Positions 9,813 to 19,590 are shown, numbered from the stretch's first letter. The stretch is DNA of 64,000 nucleotides from Burkholderiales bacterium (GCA_024235795.1 JACKLR010000002.1:744001-808000); one strand, 5' to 3'. A program made the numbers and translations. The notes: generated by a model not told the origin, from the sequence alone.

Positions 9813-10307
9813 TTATTTCAACGCCGCCAGTGCTGCTTCATAGTTAGGCTCATCAGCAATTTCTGGAACGAGTTCTGCATGAACGATGGTGTCCGATTCG
9901 TCCAAGACAATAACAGCACGTGCTGTGATACCCGCAAATGGGCCCTCTGCAATTGCCACGCCGTAATCTTTCATGAAGTTTGCGCCACGCATGGTAGAGA
10001 GCGTAATCACTTTATCCAGGTTTTCTGTGTCACAGAAACGGCTCATGGCGAAAGGTAAATCAGCAGCAATAATGAGGACAACCGTGTTATCCATATTGCT
10101 GGCCTGTTCGTTGAATTTACGCGTGGAGAGGGCGCAGACCGGTGTATCCAGACTGGGTACAATATTCAGTACTTTTTTCTTGCCGGCGAAATTTTCAAGT
10201 GTGACATCGGCCAAATCACGGTTGACAAGTGAAAAGGCCGGTGCTTTTTGACCAACTTTGGGAAAATCACCGTCAATACGAATTGGATTGCCTAAGTGTG
10301 TGACCAT
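9813..10307 (-). CDS. tpx: Thiol peroxidase (Tpx, atypical 2-Cys peroxiredoxin)
   Basis: A 164-residue peroxiredoxin of the Tpx type that reduces hydroperoxides with electrons from thioredoxin. The peroxidatic cysteine is C58 in PSLDTPVC and the resolving cysteine is C92 in SRFCDTENLD, the pair expected for the family. It lies between gcvPA (85 nt upstream) and gcvPB (33 nt downstream) on the same strand, so it is very likely co-transcribed with the glycine-cleavage genes and therefore under the riboswitch. The reason for that pairing is not known. Confidence 0.95.
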   Translation of the reverse strand: MVTHLGNPIRIDGDFPKVGQKAPAFSLVNRDLADVTLENFAGKKKVLNIVPSLDTPVCALSTRKFNEQASNMDNTVVLIIAADLPFAMSRFCDTENLDKVITLSTMRGANFMKDYGVAIAEGPFAGITARAVIVLDESDTIVHAELVPEIADEPNYEAALAALK

Positions 10308-10391
10308 ATTAATTTCCTTACAATTTTTGATTAAACAATCTTTTAGTTATACTGTTAATAATTCAGTGTAGAACAATCAGCATAATCCGCG

Positions 10392-11744
10392 CTAGTTAAG
10401 CGCCTGCTCTAACTGCTCGACATAGTTTTTTATATCTGCAGCGGTTTTTGTTTCCGTTGCGCATACCAATAGTGTATTTTCCATATCCGGGTAATATTCC
10501 TGCAGATTCAGTCCTGCCAGTATGCCTTTCTTTTTAAGTTTTTCCAGGATTCCATCAACAGGTTTCGATAATCTTAAGACCGCTTCATGAAAAAATGGGG
10601 CACTAAACCCTTTGTCAACGCCTGAGATTTTTTCGAGCTGTTGAACCAGATTTATTGTATTTGCATGTGAGTGTGCAGCAACTCTGCGCAACCCTTCCGG
10701 ACCAAGTAAAGCCATATAAATCGTCGCAGCAGTAACCATCAAGCCTTGATTGGTACAGATATTTGAAGTGGCTTTAGACCTGCGAATATGTTGTTCACGG
10801 GCCTGAAGTGTTAACACGAAACCTCGTTTCCCGTCCAGATCGTTTGTGCGGCCAATGATTCTGCCGGGTATCTGGCGAATCAAGTTGTTTTTGCATGCCA
10901 TGAAACCAAAATATGGGCCACCGCTGGATAATGGAATTCCCAACGGTTGTCCTTCGCCGACAGCAATATCTGCACCCTTGCTGCCCCATTCTCCAGGCGG
11001 TGTTAATAGCGCTAAAGTCGTTGGATTGACAACGCCGATAGCAAGTGCATTTTTACTGTGTACCCAATCGGTAAGTTCGTCGACTTGTTCCAGAACACCG
11101 AAAAAGTTGGGCTGCGGAATCACAAACGCCGCGATATCTTCATTACTGAATTCTTCCAGCGCTTCAGGTAAAATACGTCCTGTTTCTTTATTGAAAGGCA
11201 GTTCGATAATATCAATTTTCTGATTGCTGACAATTGCACGCACAACTTTTCTGTAAATCGGATGAACGGTCTGCGGTATTAAAATTTTGCGGGACGTTCT
11301 ATGTGAACGAACGGCCATCAAAACGGCTTCAGCAAGCGCAGTGGCGCCATCATACATGCTGGCATTGGAAACATCCATCCCGGTCAGAGAAGCCATCATC
11401 GTTTGATATTCATAGAGTAGCTGAAGCGTACCTTGACTGGCCTCTGCCTGATAAGGGGTGTACGATGAATAGAATTCGCCACGCGTTGTAATTTGCCAGA
11501 CCGCGGCAGGGATATGGTGTTCATAAGCGCCTGCACCAATAAAATTCTGGTAAAAGCCATCCTGATTGGCGCGCTCCATCATTAACCGTGTGATTTCCAT
11601 TTCGCTCAGCCCGGGTGGTACTTCTTTTAACTGGCCGCTTTTTAAATCGGCTGGGATTTCATCAAAAAGTGTGTCAATTGAATCTGCGCCAATGCTGGCT
11701 AGCATTTCAGCAATATCTTCTTTTGTATGTGGGATAAACGGCAT
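10392..11744 (-). CDS. gcvPA: Glycine dehydrogenase (decarboxylating) subunit 1, P-protein alpha
   Basis: A 450-residue protein beginning MPFIPHTKEDIAEMLASIG, the standard N-terminus of the alpha subunit. It carries the conserved GAGAYEHHIPAAVWQI and FYSSYTPYQAEASQG segments and lacks the pyridoxal-phosphate lysine, which the beta subunit supplies. Together the two subunits form the P-protein of the glycine-cleavage complex. The gene follows gcvH by 75 nt. Confidence 0.95.
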   Translation of the reverse strand: MPFIPHTKEDIAEMLASIGADSIDTLFDEIPADLKSGQLKEVPPGLSEMEITRLMMERANQDGFYQNFIGAGAYEHHIPAAVWQITTRGEFYSSYTPYQAEASQGTLQLLYEYQTMMASLTGMDVSNASMYDGATALAEAVLMAVRSHRTSRKILIPQTVHPIYRKVVRAIVSNQKIDIIELPFNKETGRILPEALEEFSNEDIAAFVIPQPNFFGVLEQVDELTDWVHSKNALAIGVVNPTTLALLTPPGEWGSKGADIAVGEGQPLGIPLSSGGPYFGFMACKNNLIRQIPGRIIGRTNDLDGKRGFVLTLQAREQHIRRSKATSNICTNQGLMVTAATIYMALLGPEGLRRVAAHSHANTINLVQQLEKISGVDKGFSAPFFHEAVLRLSKPVDGILEKLKKKGILAGLNLQEYYPDMENTLLVCATETKTAADIKNYVEQLEQALN

Positions 11745-11819
11745 GGTTATTTATGAATGAATCTCTAATAAAAATATTTAACAAGCGTCCTGTGGTTTTC
11801 TGCAAAAGCGGATTAAATC

Positions 11820-12209
11820 CTAATGGTCTTCGCTATCGAGAACTTTTTGATACCCGGCTGCATCCAGCAAGCCGTCTAATTCAGATGGATTACTTGGTTT
11901 CAATTTGAATAACCAGGAGCCATAAGCATCCTGATTAATGTTTTCGGGACTGTCAACAAGCGGTGTATTGACCTCAACAACCTCACCGGAAATCGGTGCA
12001 TAAACATCAGCAGCAGCTTTCACAGATTCAGCTACAGCACATTCCTGCCTTTGTGAGAAAGTGTCGCCGACCTGCGGTAATTCGACAAAAACCATATCGC
12101 CCAGCAATTCCTGGGCATGATGTGTTATACCCACACTGACAATGCTATCTGCTTCGGATTTAACCCATTCATGTGATTTGGTATATTTCAGATCTGTTGG
12201 AATACTCAT
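11820..12209 (-). CDS. gcvH: Glycine cleavage system H protein
   Basis: A 129-residue lipoyl carrier. The lipoylated lysine is K64 in AESVKAAADVYAPISGEV, and the start (MSIPTDLKYTKSHEW) is typical. It shuttles the aminomethyl group between the P, T and L proteins. It lies 38 nt after gcvT. The L protein (dihydrolipoamide dehydrogenase) is not in the window and is normally shared with other complexes. Confidence 0.96.
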   Translation of the reverse strand: MSIPTDLKYTKSHEWVKSEADSIVSVGITHHAQELLGDMVFVELPQVGDTFSQRQECAVAESVKAAADVYAPISGEVVEVNTPLVDSPENINQDAYGSWLFKLKPSNPSELDGLLDAAGYQKVLDSEDH

Positions 12210-12247
12210 ATTTTTACTCCAGTATTAGTTTTTTTGATAATCCCGAA

Positions 12248-13339
12248 TTAAATCAGAACTTTTCCGTTCCGTACAAATGGGTATTTTACCACTTTGGCGC
12301 GCAATTTTTTGTCTCTAACCACGACATGTACTTCATCGTCTATGGATATTCCTGTGGCAATACGAGCCAAAGCGATGGACTGATTTATGGTTGGTGAAAA
12401 TCCCCCGCTGGTGATTTCGCCTTCAAATTCCTGGCCGTTATGGCAAGCAATGACTTTTTGGTGGCTTCTGAGAACACCCCGGTCCAGCAAAACAAGTCCG
12501 ATTAACTGCTGAGATACTTTTGAGTCCAGGAGTGCTTGCTTGCCAATAAAATCACAATCACTTTTTAAGTCGACTGTCCAACCAAGTCCTGATTCCAATG
12601 GTGATGTGGTTTCATCCATATCCTGTCCGTAAAGATTCATTCCGGCTTCGAGACGTAAAGTATCACGTGCACCCAATCCCGCTGGCGCTACACCTGCAGC
12701 ATGTAGTGCCTTCCAGAACACGGGCGCTTCTTCAGCGGGCAAAATGATTTCAAAACCGTCTTCACCGGTATAACCGGTACGAGCGATAAAGAATTGATCC
12801 ACTGTGGCGGACTGAAATAATTTTAGTTCTTCCGTAGCGTTCTTCGATTCAGGTAAAACCTGCCAAACTTTGGCACGTGCACTAGGGCCCTGCACAGCTA
12901 TCATTGCTAGATCACGGCGGGGTTTGATTTCCAGGTTCGGTGCTAATGTGTCACGTTGTTTGAGAATCCAGGCAACATCTTTGTCAGCAGTGCCAGCATT
13001 GACAACAATGCGAAACCATGATTCAGATAGAAAATAGACAATAAGATCATCGATGACACCACCCTGAGGTGTCAACATACAGGTATACAAGGCTTTGCCT
13101 GGGATTGTGAGTTTGTCAACATTATTGGCGACGAGGCGACGTAGAAAGTCGCGCGTATTTTCGCCTTTAATATCAATGGGCAGCATGTGCGAGACATCGA
13201 ACATGCCCGCATCCTGACGGACCTTATGGTGTTCTTCAAGCTGAGAACCATAATGAAGCGGCATGTCCCAGCCGCCGAAATCCACCATCTTGGCATTCAT
13301 TTCACGGTGCGTTTGATTAAGGGGTGTTTTTTTCAGCAC
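12248..13339 (-). CDS. gcvT: Glycine cleavage system aminomethyltransferase (T protein)
   Basis: A 363-residue folate-binding protein that transfers the methylene group from aminomethyl-GcvH to tetrahydrofolate and releases ammonia. Recognisable segments are MVDFGGWDMPLHYGSQLEEH, DVSHMLPIDIKG and TGYTGEDGFEI. The start is GTG at 13339, with GGGAG about 11 nt upstream. It is the first gene of the cluster, directly behind the tandem glycine riboswitch, and so is likely induced by glycine. Confidence 0.96.
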   Translation of the reverse strand: MLKKTPLNQTHREMNAKMVDFGGWDMPLHYGSQLEEHHKVRQDAGMFDVSHMLPIDIKGENTRDFLRRLVANNVDKLTIPGKALYTCMLTPQGGVIDDLIVYFLSESWFRIVVNAGTADKDVAWILKQRDTLAPNLEIKPRRDLAMIAVQGPSARAKVWQVLPESKNATEELKLFQSATVDQFFIARTGYTGEDGFEIILPAEEAPVFWKALHAAGVAPAGLGARDTLRLEAGMNLYGQDMDETTSPLESGLGWTVDLKSDCDFIGKQALLDSKVSQQLIGLVLLDRGVLRSHQKVIACHNGQEFEGEITSGGFSPTINQSIALARIATGISIDDEVHVVVRDKKLRAKVVKYPFVRNGKVLI

Positions 13340-13363
13340 GGATTTTTCTCCCGGTATTAAAAA

Positions 13364-13396
13364 TAAGTCATCGTTTAGTTATAATAGTAAATGACT
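13364..13396 (-). promoter_or_regulatory. Hairpin between riboswitch and gcvT, possible expression platform
   Basis: AAGTCAT and ATGACTT, seven perfectly complementary bases, flank an AT-rich loop between the second aptamer and the GTG start. No U-tract follows directly, so translational control or an anti-terminator role is as likely as termination. The pairing is seen; the role is inference. Confidence 0.4.
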
Positions 13397-13398
13397 TC

Positions 13399-13612
13399 AC
13401 CCCTCTGTCCTTTTACCTGAGAGATTTACGGAAAAGACCGTGTGCCCCTTCGGTGGTCAAGACCAAGTGCTTGACGCTCTCCAGATTGCCTGTATCAAGC
13501 GGTTTTCAGGGAAAATTGACACGTTTAACCTTGCCTGAGCGATTCCGGGGGAGTTACGCCTTCGGCGGCGCTATGTTGATTCATTGATTAGCGCGCTCTC
13601 CTGCTTGAACAT
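13399..13612 (-). promoter_or_regulatory. Tandem glycine riboswitch upstream of gcvT
   Basis: Read on the minus strand the region holds two glycine aptamers in series. The first (about 13604-13510) has GGAGAG, the CGCCGAAGGCG loop and CTCAGGCA. The second (about 13500-13400) has CTGGAGAG, CCACCGAAGGGG and CTCTCAGGTAAAAGGACAG. The linker and order match the known tandem glycine riboswitch that turns on gcv genes when glycine is abundant. The expression platform lies between 13398 and the gcvT start. Confidence 0.95.
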
Positions 13613-13876
13613 ATGTTGGCTGAGTGCGAACTATACCTTAGCAAGAACCATTTAGACAAGACTTGAATAACATTTCATAATTTCTAAATCATTGCTACCG
13701 TGTAAATTTTCAATTTAATGTATTGATTGATAGAATGAAATATTGATTACTGAAATCAAATCATAGTTGCAGTATTTTATGATAGGAATATCTTGGTTAT
13801 TAAGGTATTTTTTGATTTTAATGCAACACAAAAAATAAAATAGCTAATTATCTGTAATAAGGGACTACAAATATTA

Positions 13877-14575
13877 ATGAAAACCGCTCTGATTACCGGA
13901 ACAAATCGTGGCATAGGTCTAGAATTTGTACGCCAATATGCGCAGGATGGCTGGCGTGTTCTGGCTTGTACACGCGATCCATCTACTTCACGGGAATTAA
14001 ACCAACTGAAGTCACAGTATCCTGATGCAATACATGTTCATGCACTTGACGTAGTCAATCATGAACAGATAGCACACTTGTCGCATGAATTGGCAAAGGA
14101 AAAGATTGATCTGCTGATTAACAATGCTGGTGTTTACCCTACAATCCGTGGCGCCAGTTTCCATCAAATAGACTATGAAGCCTGGGCATATGCATTTGAA
14201 GTTAATACCATGGCACCGCTTAAGATGGCGGATGCATTTTATTCACAGTTATCAAGAGGTGAATTGAAAAAGATTGTAACGATTACCAGCAAAATGGGGA
14301 GTGTTGCCGATAATCGCGGTGGTGGCAGTTATGTTTACCGCTCAAGTAAATCGGCAGTCAATATTGTCATGAAAAGCTTGGCGATTGATTTAGAATCAAA
14401 AGGTTTTATTGTGGCGTTGGTACACCCTGGTTGGGTAAGAACAGATATGGGTGGGCCCAATGGGCTGATTTCAGCCGAGAAAAGCGTTTCGGGAATGCGG
14501 CATGTGATCAATGAATTGATACATACGGATACCGGGAAATTTTTTGCTTTTGATGGCCAAATCATTCCTTGGTGA
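13877..14575 (+). CDS. Short-chain dehydrogenase/reductase
   Basis: A 232-residue classical SDR. The cofactor motif TGTNRGIG (residues 7-14) and the catalytic Y154-x3-K158 (YRSSK) are both present, with NNAG (INNAGVYP) near residue 84. The enzyme is a cytosolic NAD(P)-dependent oxidoreductase, substrate unknown; the C-terminal half resembles carbonyl reductase-type SDRs. AAGGGA lies 12 nt before the ATG. The aldolase gene follows closely on the same strand. Confidence 0.88.
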   Translation: MKTALITGTNRGIGLEFVRQYAQDGWRVLACTRDPSTSRELNQLKSQYPDAIHVHALDVVNHEQIAHLSHELAKEKIDLLINNAGVYPTIRGASFHQIDYEAWAYAFEVNTMAPLKMADAFYSQLSRGELKKIVTITSKMGSVADNRGGGSYVYRSSKSAVNIVMKSLAIDLESKGFIVALVHPGWVRTDMGGPNGLISAEKSVSGMRHVINELIHTDTGKFFAFDGQIIPW

Positions 14576-14636
14576 AATAATTGTTTTTTATAAATCTGTA
14601 AATTTATTAATCGCTCCTGCAAATAACCGAAAAAAT

Positions 14637-15425
14637 ATGAGTGGACATACTTTTGATCTTGATAAAAATGAATTGATTAAACAATCATTCAGCCAGATGG
14701 ATGTACATCTGCAGGGAACACAATATAGCCGAGCGCAAAAACTGGCACTAACCTGTCGAATTTTGTTCGACAATGGCCATGATTCAGGACTTGCCGGTCA
14801 AATTACTGCGCGAGGCGAGAAACAGGGCACGTATCTGACACAGCGTCTGGGCTTAGGGTTTGATGAAATCAGCGCGGGTAATCTATTGCTGGTTAATGAG
14901 GATCTCGAGGTGCTGGAAGGTGAAGGAATGGCGAATCCCGCAAACCGTTTTCATTCCTGGTTGTATCGTGCCCGTCCGGATGTGCAGTGCATTATTCATA
15001 CGCATGCCCTACATACGGCAGCACTGAGTATGCTCGAATTACCGCTTGAAATTTCTCATATGGATAATTGCGTGTTGTTTGATGATGTGGCTTTTTTACC
15101 AAAATGGCCGGGTGTTCCAGTCGGCAATGAAGAAGGGGAACTGATCGCACAGGCGATTGGTGCAAAACGTGCGATTTTGCTGGCCCATCACGGTTTACTC
15201 GTGGCTTGCTCAAGTATTGAAGAAACCTGTCTATTGGCAATGGCATTTGAGCGGGCGGCAAAAATGCAACTGCTTGCGTGTGCTGCTGGAACGATTAAAC
15301 CCATCAATCCCGAGCTTGGGCGGGAAGCTCATGATTGGATTCTCCGCTCGCAACGTAGCGCAGTTGGTTTTGCCTATTATGTGAGACGCTGCCTTAAAAA
15401 TAACAATGGCGATTGTCTTGAATAA
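14637..15425 (+). CDS. Class II aldolase/adducin family protein
   Basis: A 262-residue protein with the class II aldolase fold: the metal-binding IIHTHALHTAALSML and the distal AILLAHHGLLVACSSIEETCLLAMAFERAAKMQLL. Members include fuculose-phosphate aldolase-like enzymes and decarboxylases, so the reaction is not fixed. The open frame extends back to 14544 and overlaps the SDR, but ATG 14637 gives the usual family length and no overlap. No strong ribosome site is visible for either start. Confidence 0.85.
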   Translation: MSGHTFDLDKNELIKQSFSQMDVHLQGTQYSRAQKLALTCRILFDNGHDSGLAGQITARGEKQGTYLTQRLGLGFDEISAGNLLLVNEDLEVLEGEGMANPANRFHSWLYRARPDVQCIIHTHALHTAALSMLELPLEISHMDNCVLFDDVAFLPKWPGVPVGNEEGELIAQAIGAKRAILLAHHGLLVACSSIEETCLLAMAFERAAKMQLLACAAGTIKPINPELGREAHDWILRSQRSAVGFAYYVRRCLKNNNGDCLE

Positions 15426-15753
15426 GTATTCAATCGACGAGCTTTTTATTGCTTAAGGTACTTGCTAATCGCTTTATGCTTTAACAATACTTTTGTTTTT
15501 TGTACCACAGTACAGTAGTCGCTCAACCCTCACCACCTTAAAATCAAATCATGGTTACAAGCACTGTAACCGATTCAAACAAACGTGAATGTGATCTTTC
15601 AATTTTCGCTGGTCGGCTTATTAGGTACTGGCGGCTAACTTAATCGCTTCCGGCTTAGGTAACACGTCAAACCACCGCGTTCTTGGGTGGTTTTTTTAAG
15701 CTATGTAGTAATTCAATGTTGAGTGGCTGGTTATATAAAGTTGGAATATAGAA
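15426..15753. other. Intergenic gap with terminator, no gene seen
   Basis: Follows the SDR-aldolase pair. It contains a good rho-independent terminator near 15669-15697 and nothing else I can support. It is followed by the decayed IS1595-type transposase. Confidence 0.4.
15669..15697 (+). terminator. Rho-independent terminator
   Basis: AAACCACC and GGTGGTTT pair across a short loop, followed by a run of T. It lies 240 nt after the aldolase stop codon on the plus strand. Confidence 0.7.
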
Positions 15754-16388
15754 ATGAGGACTAATACCATGGAGACAACGGAATTCGTGAATTGGTTGAA
15801 ATCAATAAAGCGCCTTAGTCGCAGTCAACGCGATAAACTTCGGGAGAAAATAAACGGAAAAGCAGGAAAAGAAAAAACTGGAAATGATGTAGTATTAACG
15901 CTGATTAAGCAGCGTCTTAATAACAAGCCTGTATGTCCACATTGCAAGGAAACAGAACTTTATCGTTGGGGAAAATCCAATGAATTGCAGCGATATCGCT
16001 GCCGTCAGTGCAATCGCACATTCAATGCATTTACAGGTACACCACTGGCACGTTTACGCCATAAAGATAAATGGCTAAAATTTGAGCAAACTATGAATGA
16101 CGGACTCAGTCTTCGCAAATCGGCCAGTGTTTGTGGAATAGCTGTAAATACAAGTTTTAAGTGGCGACATCGTTTTTTGCAATTACCAGCAACAACGCAA
16201 TCAGACGAGGTAGGTGGTAAAGCTGAAGTTAATGAAACTAATTTCATGAGTTCTTTCAAAGGGTATCATCATCTGCCGAAAACACCACAAAAAAACGCCG
16301 GTAATGCGGCTAAGAGAAATTTTTCAAAAAAATAGATATCTTGCCTGTGGTACGCAACCGCTTTGGAAAGAGTATTAATCGTCTATAA
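15754..16388 (+). pseudogene. Degenerate IS1595-type transposase
   Basis: The first 193 codons give an N-terminal zinc ribbon (CPHC near residue 55 and CRQC near 80), a typical FNAFTGTPLARLRHKDKW stretch and HTH, then the beginning of the DDE domain. The first catalytic motif, normally ADETYF, reads VNETNF, so the key aspartate is asparagine. The frame then stops at 16335 in a run of seven A; one frame over it continues KIDILPVVRNRFGKSINRL for 19 codons before another stop. The rest of the catalytic domain is gone. The element is dead. No terminal inverted repeats could be assigned. Confidence 0.75.
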
Positions 16389-17611
16389 CGCGGTGCAAGT
16401 GAACAAAGCGTACCAATGCGCAAGGTTTTGTCACTTTGTCAATTTGATGAAGTGACGTTTTATTCCCGTGAAAGAATTCGTCAAAGGAGCGAATGTAATC
16501 TTGACTAACTAAGGTCGTAACGGATTTGCGTTCATCAGGTTTGAGCGGTTCGATACTGCAGTGTAGAATCAGTGTCTTTATCCAGTGTGCAGCATTGTGC
16601 GAGCAGAAAGTGTGTCGTAGTCAACGGCGCAATCACAGTAATGTTCACGCAACTGTTGTCAACAAATAGAATTGTCCGGTTTTATAGCGAATAAACCGTT
16701 TGCATTAACGACGAAGCAATCAAATAAACAACTCTTATCGGAATCGTCCGGAAGAAAGACTTGCGGATTCAAGTCACTTTGGTTTAGAGATACCATAATA
16801 TATTCAACAAGTTTCTCTAATGGCTTTCGTTAGAGAAACTCACCTAATGGAAAATCTGGGCTTAATCTCCAATCCGGCAGTAAGCGTTGATCGATTTGAG
16901 CGATGTACTGCTTGATTTCTTTAATTTGCGGCAATAATTCGTTCTTCTGGAAATTTTTCCAGGTATATGATATTTATCATAAATAGCCAAAAAACTGCTG
17001 TCTGAACAATTGGGAATGTTAAAATTATCCCTTATTTTTATCCGATCTGATCGTTCGGGTTTGACTATTCCTGCTAAATCCCAGATTCTTGTTGGCATTT
17101 TCAAGGACAATTCCTGCGCCGCGTGTGCTTTTTGTTATGTAATCCAAATACGGATACGGTCTGTCGGAGGTATGTGTCTAATCAACGAAAATTATTTGAC
17201 GGAGCGTTGATGGTTTAGTATTTCTTCTGAAATCGTCGGATCATAATGCAATATGGCGAGTGTGCGTAAAAATTAAATTCTGGATCGCTTGGCTGGTCTA
17301 TGATCTAAATGTCTGTAGTGGGAGAACCAGAAGGAAACGTTGTGAAAAACGTTGGCGTTTCGCTAACCATTATTCGCTGTTTGTGCCTTTTGAAATGGCC
17401 TGTTTCTTATTTTGCTAAACAAATATTTGGCTGCATTAACGTTTTGTTTAAATTATTTTAAAATTAAAATTATGAAATAGTAGGCTTCTTCGCTGTATTG
17501 GATTTACAATTCATCTTAATGAGCGCTAAAGCCTGTATATGAATGGCGCAATGTTATAGTGACAGTCTTAAGCGTAATCAATTGCCTGAAAAATTAATAA
17601 AGGAGTAAATC
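16389..17611. other. Long non-coding gap with gene debris
   Basis: About 1.2 kb with no convincing intact gene. The minus strand at 16830-16975 reads ISYTWKNFQKNELLPQIKEI and onwards to LLPDWRLSPDFPLGEFL before a stop: protein-like, without a start, probably a gene fragment of unknown family. The promoter of pepA should lie in the last 150 bases. Open frames elsewhere overlap on both strands and have no support. Confidence 0.4.
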
Positions 17612-19108
17612 GTGGAATTTGGATTAAAAGTAGCAACCCCGGATAAACAACGTGCTGCTTGCGCCGTTGTGGGCGTTTTTGAGTCAAAAAAAATGACGGA
17701 TGCCGCAAAAGAACTTGACAGTCTTTCTGATGGTTACATTAAAGATATAATTAGTCAGGGAGACCTTGATGGTAAAGCGAATACGACATTGTTGCTACAT
17801 AAGGTTCCAAATGTCCAGTGTAAACGTGTATTGCTGGTTGGATTAGGCAAGGAGCAGGAATTTAAAGACAGTGCGTTTATTCATGTCGTTCAGACAGTTT
17901 TCAGTACACTGCAAAATACAGGAACTACAGACTGTGTGCTTTTTCTGTCGAATATTCCGGTTCAAAAGCGTGATGTTGCGTGGAAGGTGATGCAGATTGC
18001 AAAGCTCTCGGTTGAAAGCAATTACCGATTTGACAAACTGAAGAGCAAGCCGAATGAAAACAAAAGGGTCTTACGCAAAATAACCATCGCTATCCGTGAC
18101 CGTGCAGATCTGGCCGCATGCGAAACGGCGCTTACACAAGGCGCAGCAATAGCACATGGCATGAGTCTGACCAAAGACTTGGGAAATCTTGCACCCAATA
18201 TCTGTACCCCAACATATCTCGCCGAACAGGCGAAGGAACTTGCCAAAACATACAAGTTAAAAGTAACCATTCTAGACAAGAAGGATATGGAAAAACACGG
18301 GATGGGCGCCTTATTGGCCGTGGCGAGTGGCAGCCATCAGCCAGCAAAATTGATTGTGTTGGAATATCAGGGGCAGGGAAAGAAAGAAAAGCCAATTGTG
18401 TTGGTGGGTAAAGGGGTAACCTTTGATACCGGTGGCATATCTTTAAAGCCACCTGCTGAAATGGATGAAATGAAATACGATATGAGCGGTGCAGCAAGCG
18501 TGTTTGGTACGCTGAAGGCCGTTGCCGAAATGAGTTTGCCGATCAATGTCGTTGGCATTGTGCCGGCAACCGAAAACATGCCGGGTGGAAACGCAACCAA
18601 ACCGGGTGATGTGATAACCAGTATGTCCGGGCAGACAATTGAGGTATTGAATACGGATGCAGAGGGCCGCCTGATTTTATGTGATGCATTAACCTACGCA
18701 GAGCGATTTGAGCCGAAAACGGTGATTGATATTGCCACATTGACGGGTGCGTGTGTTATTGCGTTGGGAAATGTCGCGACGGGTTTAATGAGTAGTAATG
18801 ATAAGTTGTCACAGGAATTGATCACCGCCGGAGAAGAAGTCTGTGATCATGTTTGGCGATTGCCTTTATGGGATGAATACCAGGATTTACTGAAGAGCAA
18901 TTTCGCGGATATGGCTAATATCGGCGGACGTGCCGCGGGGACGATTACTGCTGCTTGCTTTTTATCCAGATTCACCAAGAAATACAATTGGGCGCATCTG
19001 GATATTGCGGGTACTGCCTGGAAATCAGGTAAAGAGAAAGGATCTACTGGCAGGCCTGTGCCTTTATTGACCCGTTTTCTGATTTCGCAAGCCAGTACAT
19101 CCAAGTAG
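17612..19108 (+). CDS. pepA: Leucyl aminopeptidase (cytosol aminopeptidase, M17)
   Basis: A 498-residue M17 metallopeptidase that removes N-terminal residues from peptides in the cytosol; in some bacteria it also binds DNA. The metal-binding signature NTDAEGRLILCDALTYAE and the upstream VGKGVTFDTGGISLKP are intact, as is the active-site lysine region. The start is GTG, with AAAGGAG 7-8 nt upstream. It is followed 25 nt later by holC, an order common in proteobacteria (pepA-holC-valS). Confidence 0.96.
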   Translation: MEFGLKVATPDKQRAACAVVGVFESKKMTDAAKELDSLSDGYIKDIISQGDLDGKANTTLLLHKVPNVQCKRVLLVGLGKEQEFKDSAFIHVVQTVFSTLQNTGTTDCVLFLSNIPVQKRDVAWKVMQIAKLSVESNYRFDKLKSKPNENKRVLRKITIAIRDRADLAACETALTQGAAIAHGMSLTKDLGNLAPNICTPTYLAEQAKELAKTYKLKVTILDKKDMEKHGMGALLAVASGSHQPAKLIVLEYQGQGKKEKPIVLVGKGVTFDTGGISLKPPAEMDEMKYDMSGAASVFGTLKAVAEMSLPINVVGIVPATENMPGGNATKPGDVITSMSGQTIEVLNTDAEGRLILCDALTYAERFEPKTVIDIATLTGACVIALGNVATGLMSSNDKLSQELITAGEEVCDHVWRLPLWDEYQDLLKSNFADMANIGGRAAGTITAACFLSRFTKKYNWAHLDIAGTAWKSGKEKGSTGRPVPLLTRFLISQASTSK

Positions 19109-19133
19109 ACTTCCAAGCAGGGTAAGTGTGCTG

Positions 19134-19553
19134 ATGACGGAAATCACTTTTTATACAGGTGCTGCGGATAAATTACTAGTAGTCTGCAGGCTTTGTGCAA
19201 AAGCCTTGAATCATGGGCAGCGGACGATGATTTTCTCACCTGATTCAAGTTTGCTTGAAAAACTTGATAAGCTGCTCTGGACTTTTCAGTCAACCAGTTT
19301 TTTGTCACACTGTTTTATCGATGATGGCGAAAAGCTGGTTATAGCGACACCGATCGTTTTGAGTAACAGAGCGGCTGACCAAAATGGTTATGATATATTA
19401 ATCAACTTGCATGATCAGTGCCCACCCGCGTTTGAACAGTTCAATCGGGTGATTGAAATTTCAACGTTGTCACCCGAGGACAAGTTACTAGCCCGCAAGC
19501 GTTACCGTCTCTATCAGCAGTCCGGCTATGAACTACATCACCATAATCTTTAG
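19134..19553 (+). CDS. holC: DNA polymerase III subunit chi
   Basis: A 139-residue protein starting MTEITFYTGAADKLLVVCRL, with the LDKLLWTF and DILINLHDQCPPAFEQFNRVIEI segments typical of HolC. Chi links the clamp loader to single-strand binding protein during lagging-strand synthesis. An in-frame GTG lies two codons upstream (19128), but ATG 19134 has AGGG at a sensible distance. Its position between pepA and valS supports the call. Confidence 0.9.
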   Translation: MTEITFYTGAADKLLVVCRLCAKALNHGQRTMIFSPDSSLLEKLDKLLWTFQSTSFLSHCFIDDGEKLVIATPIVLSNRAADQNGYDILINLHDQCPPAFEQFNRVIEISTLSPEDKLLARKRYRLYQQSGYELHHHNL

Positions 19554-19590
19554 TTTGATCAGATCAGGTAAACAAGTTTATATTTCAGAA

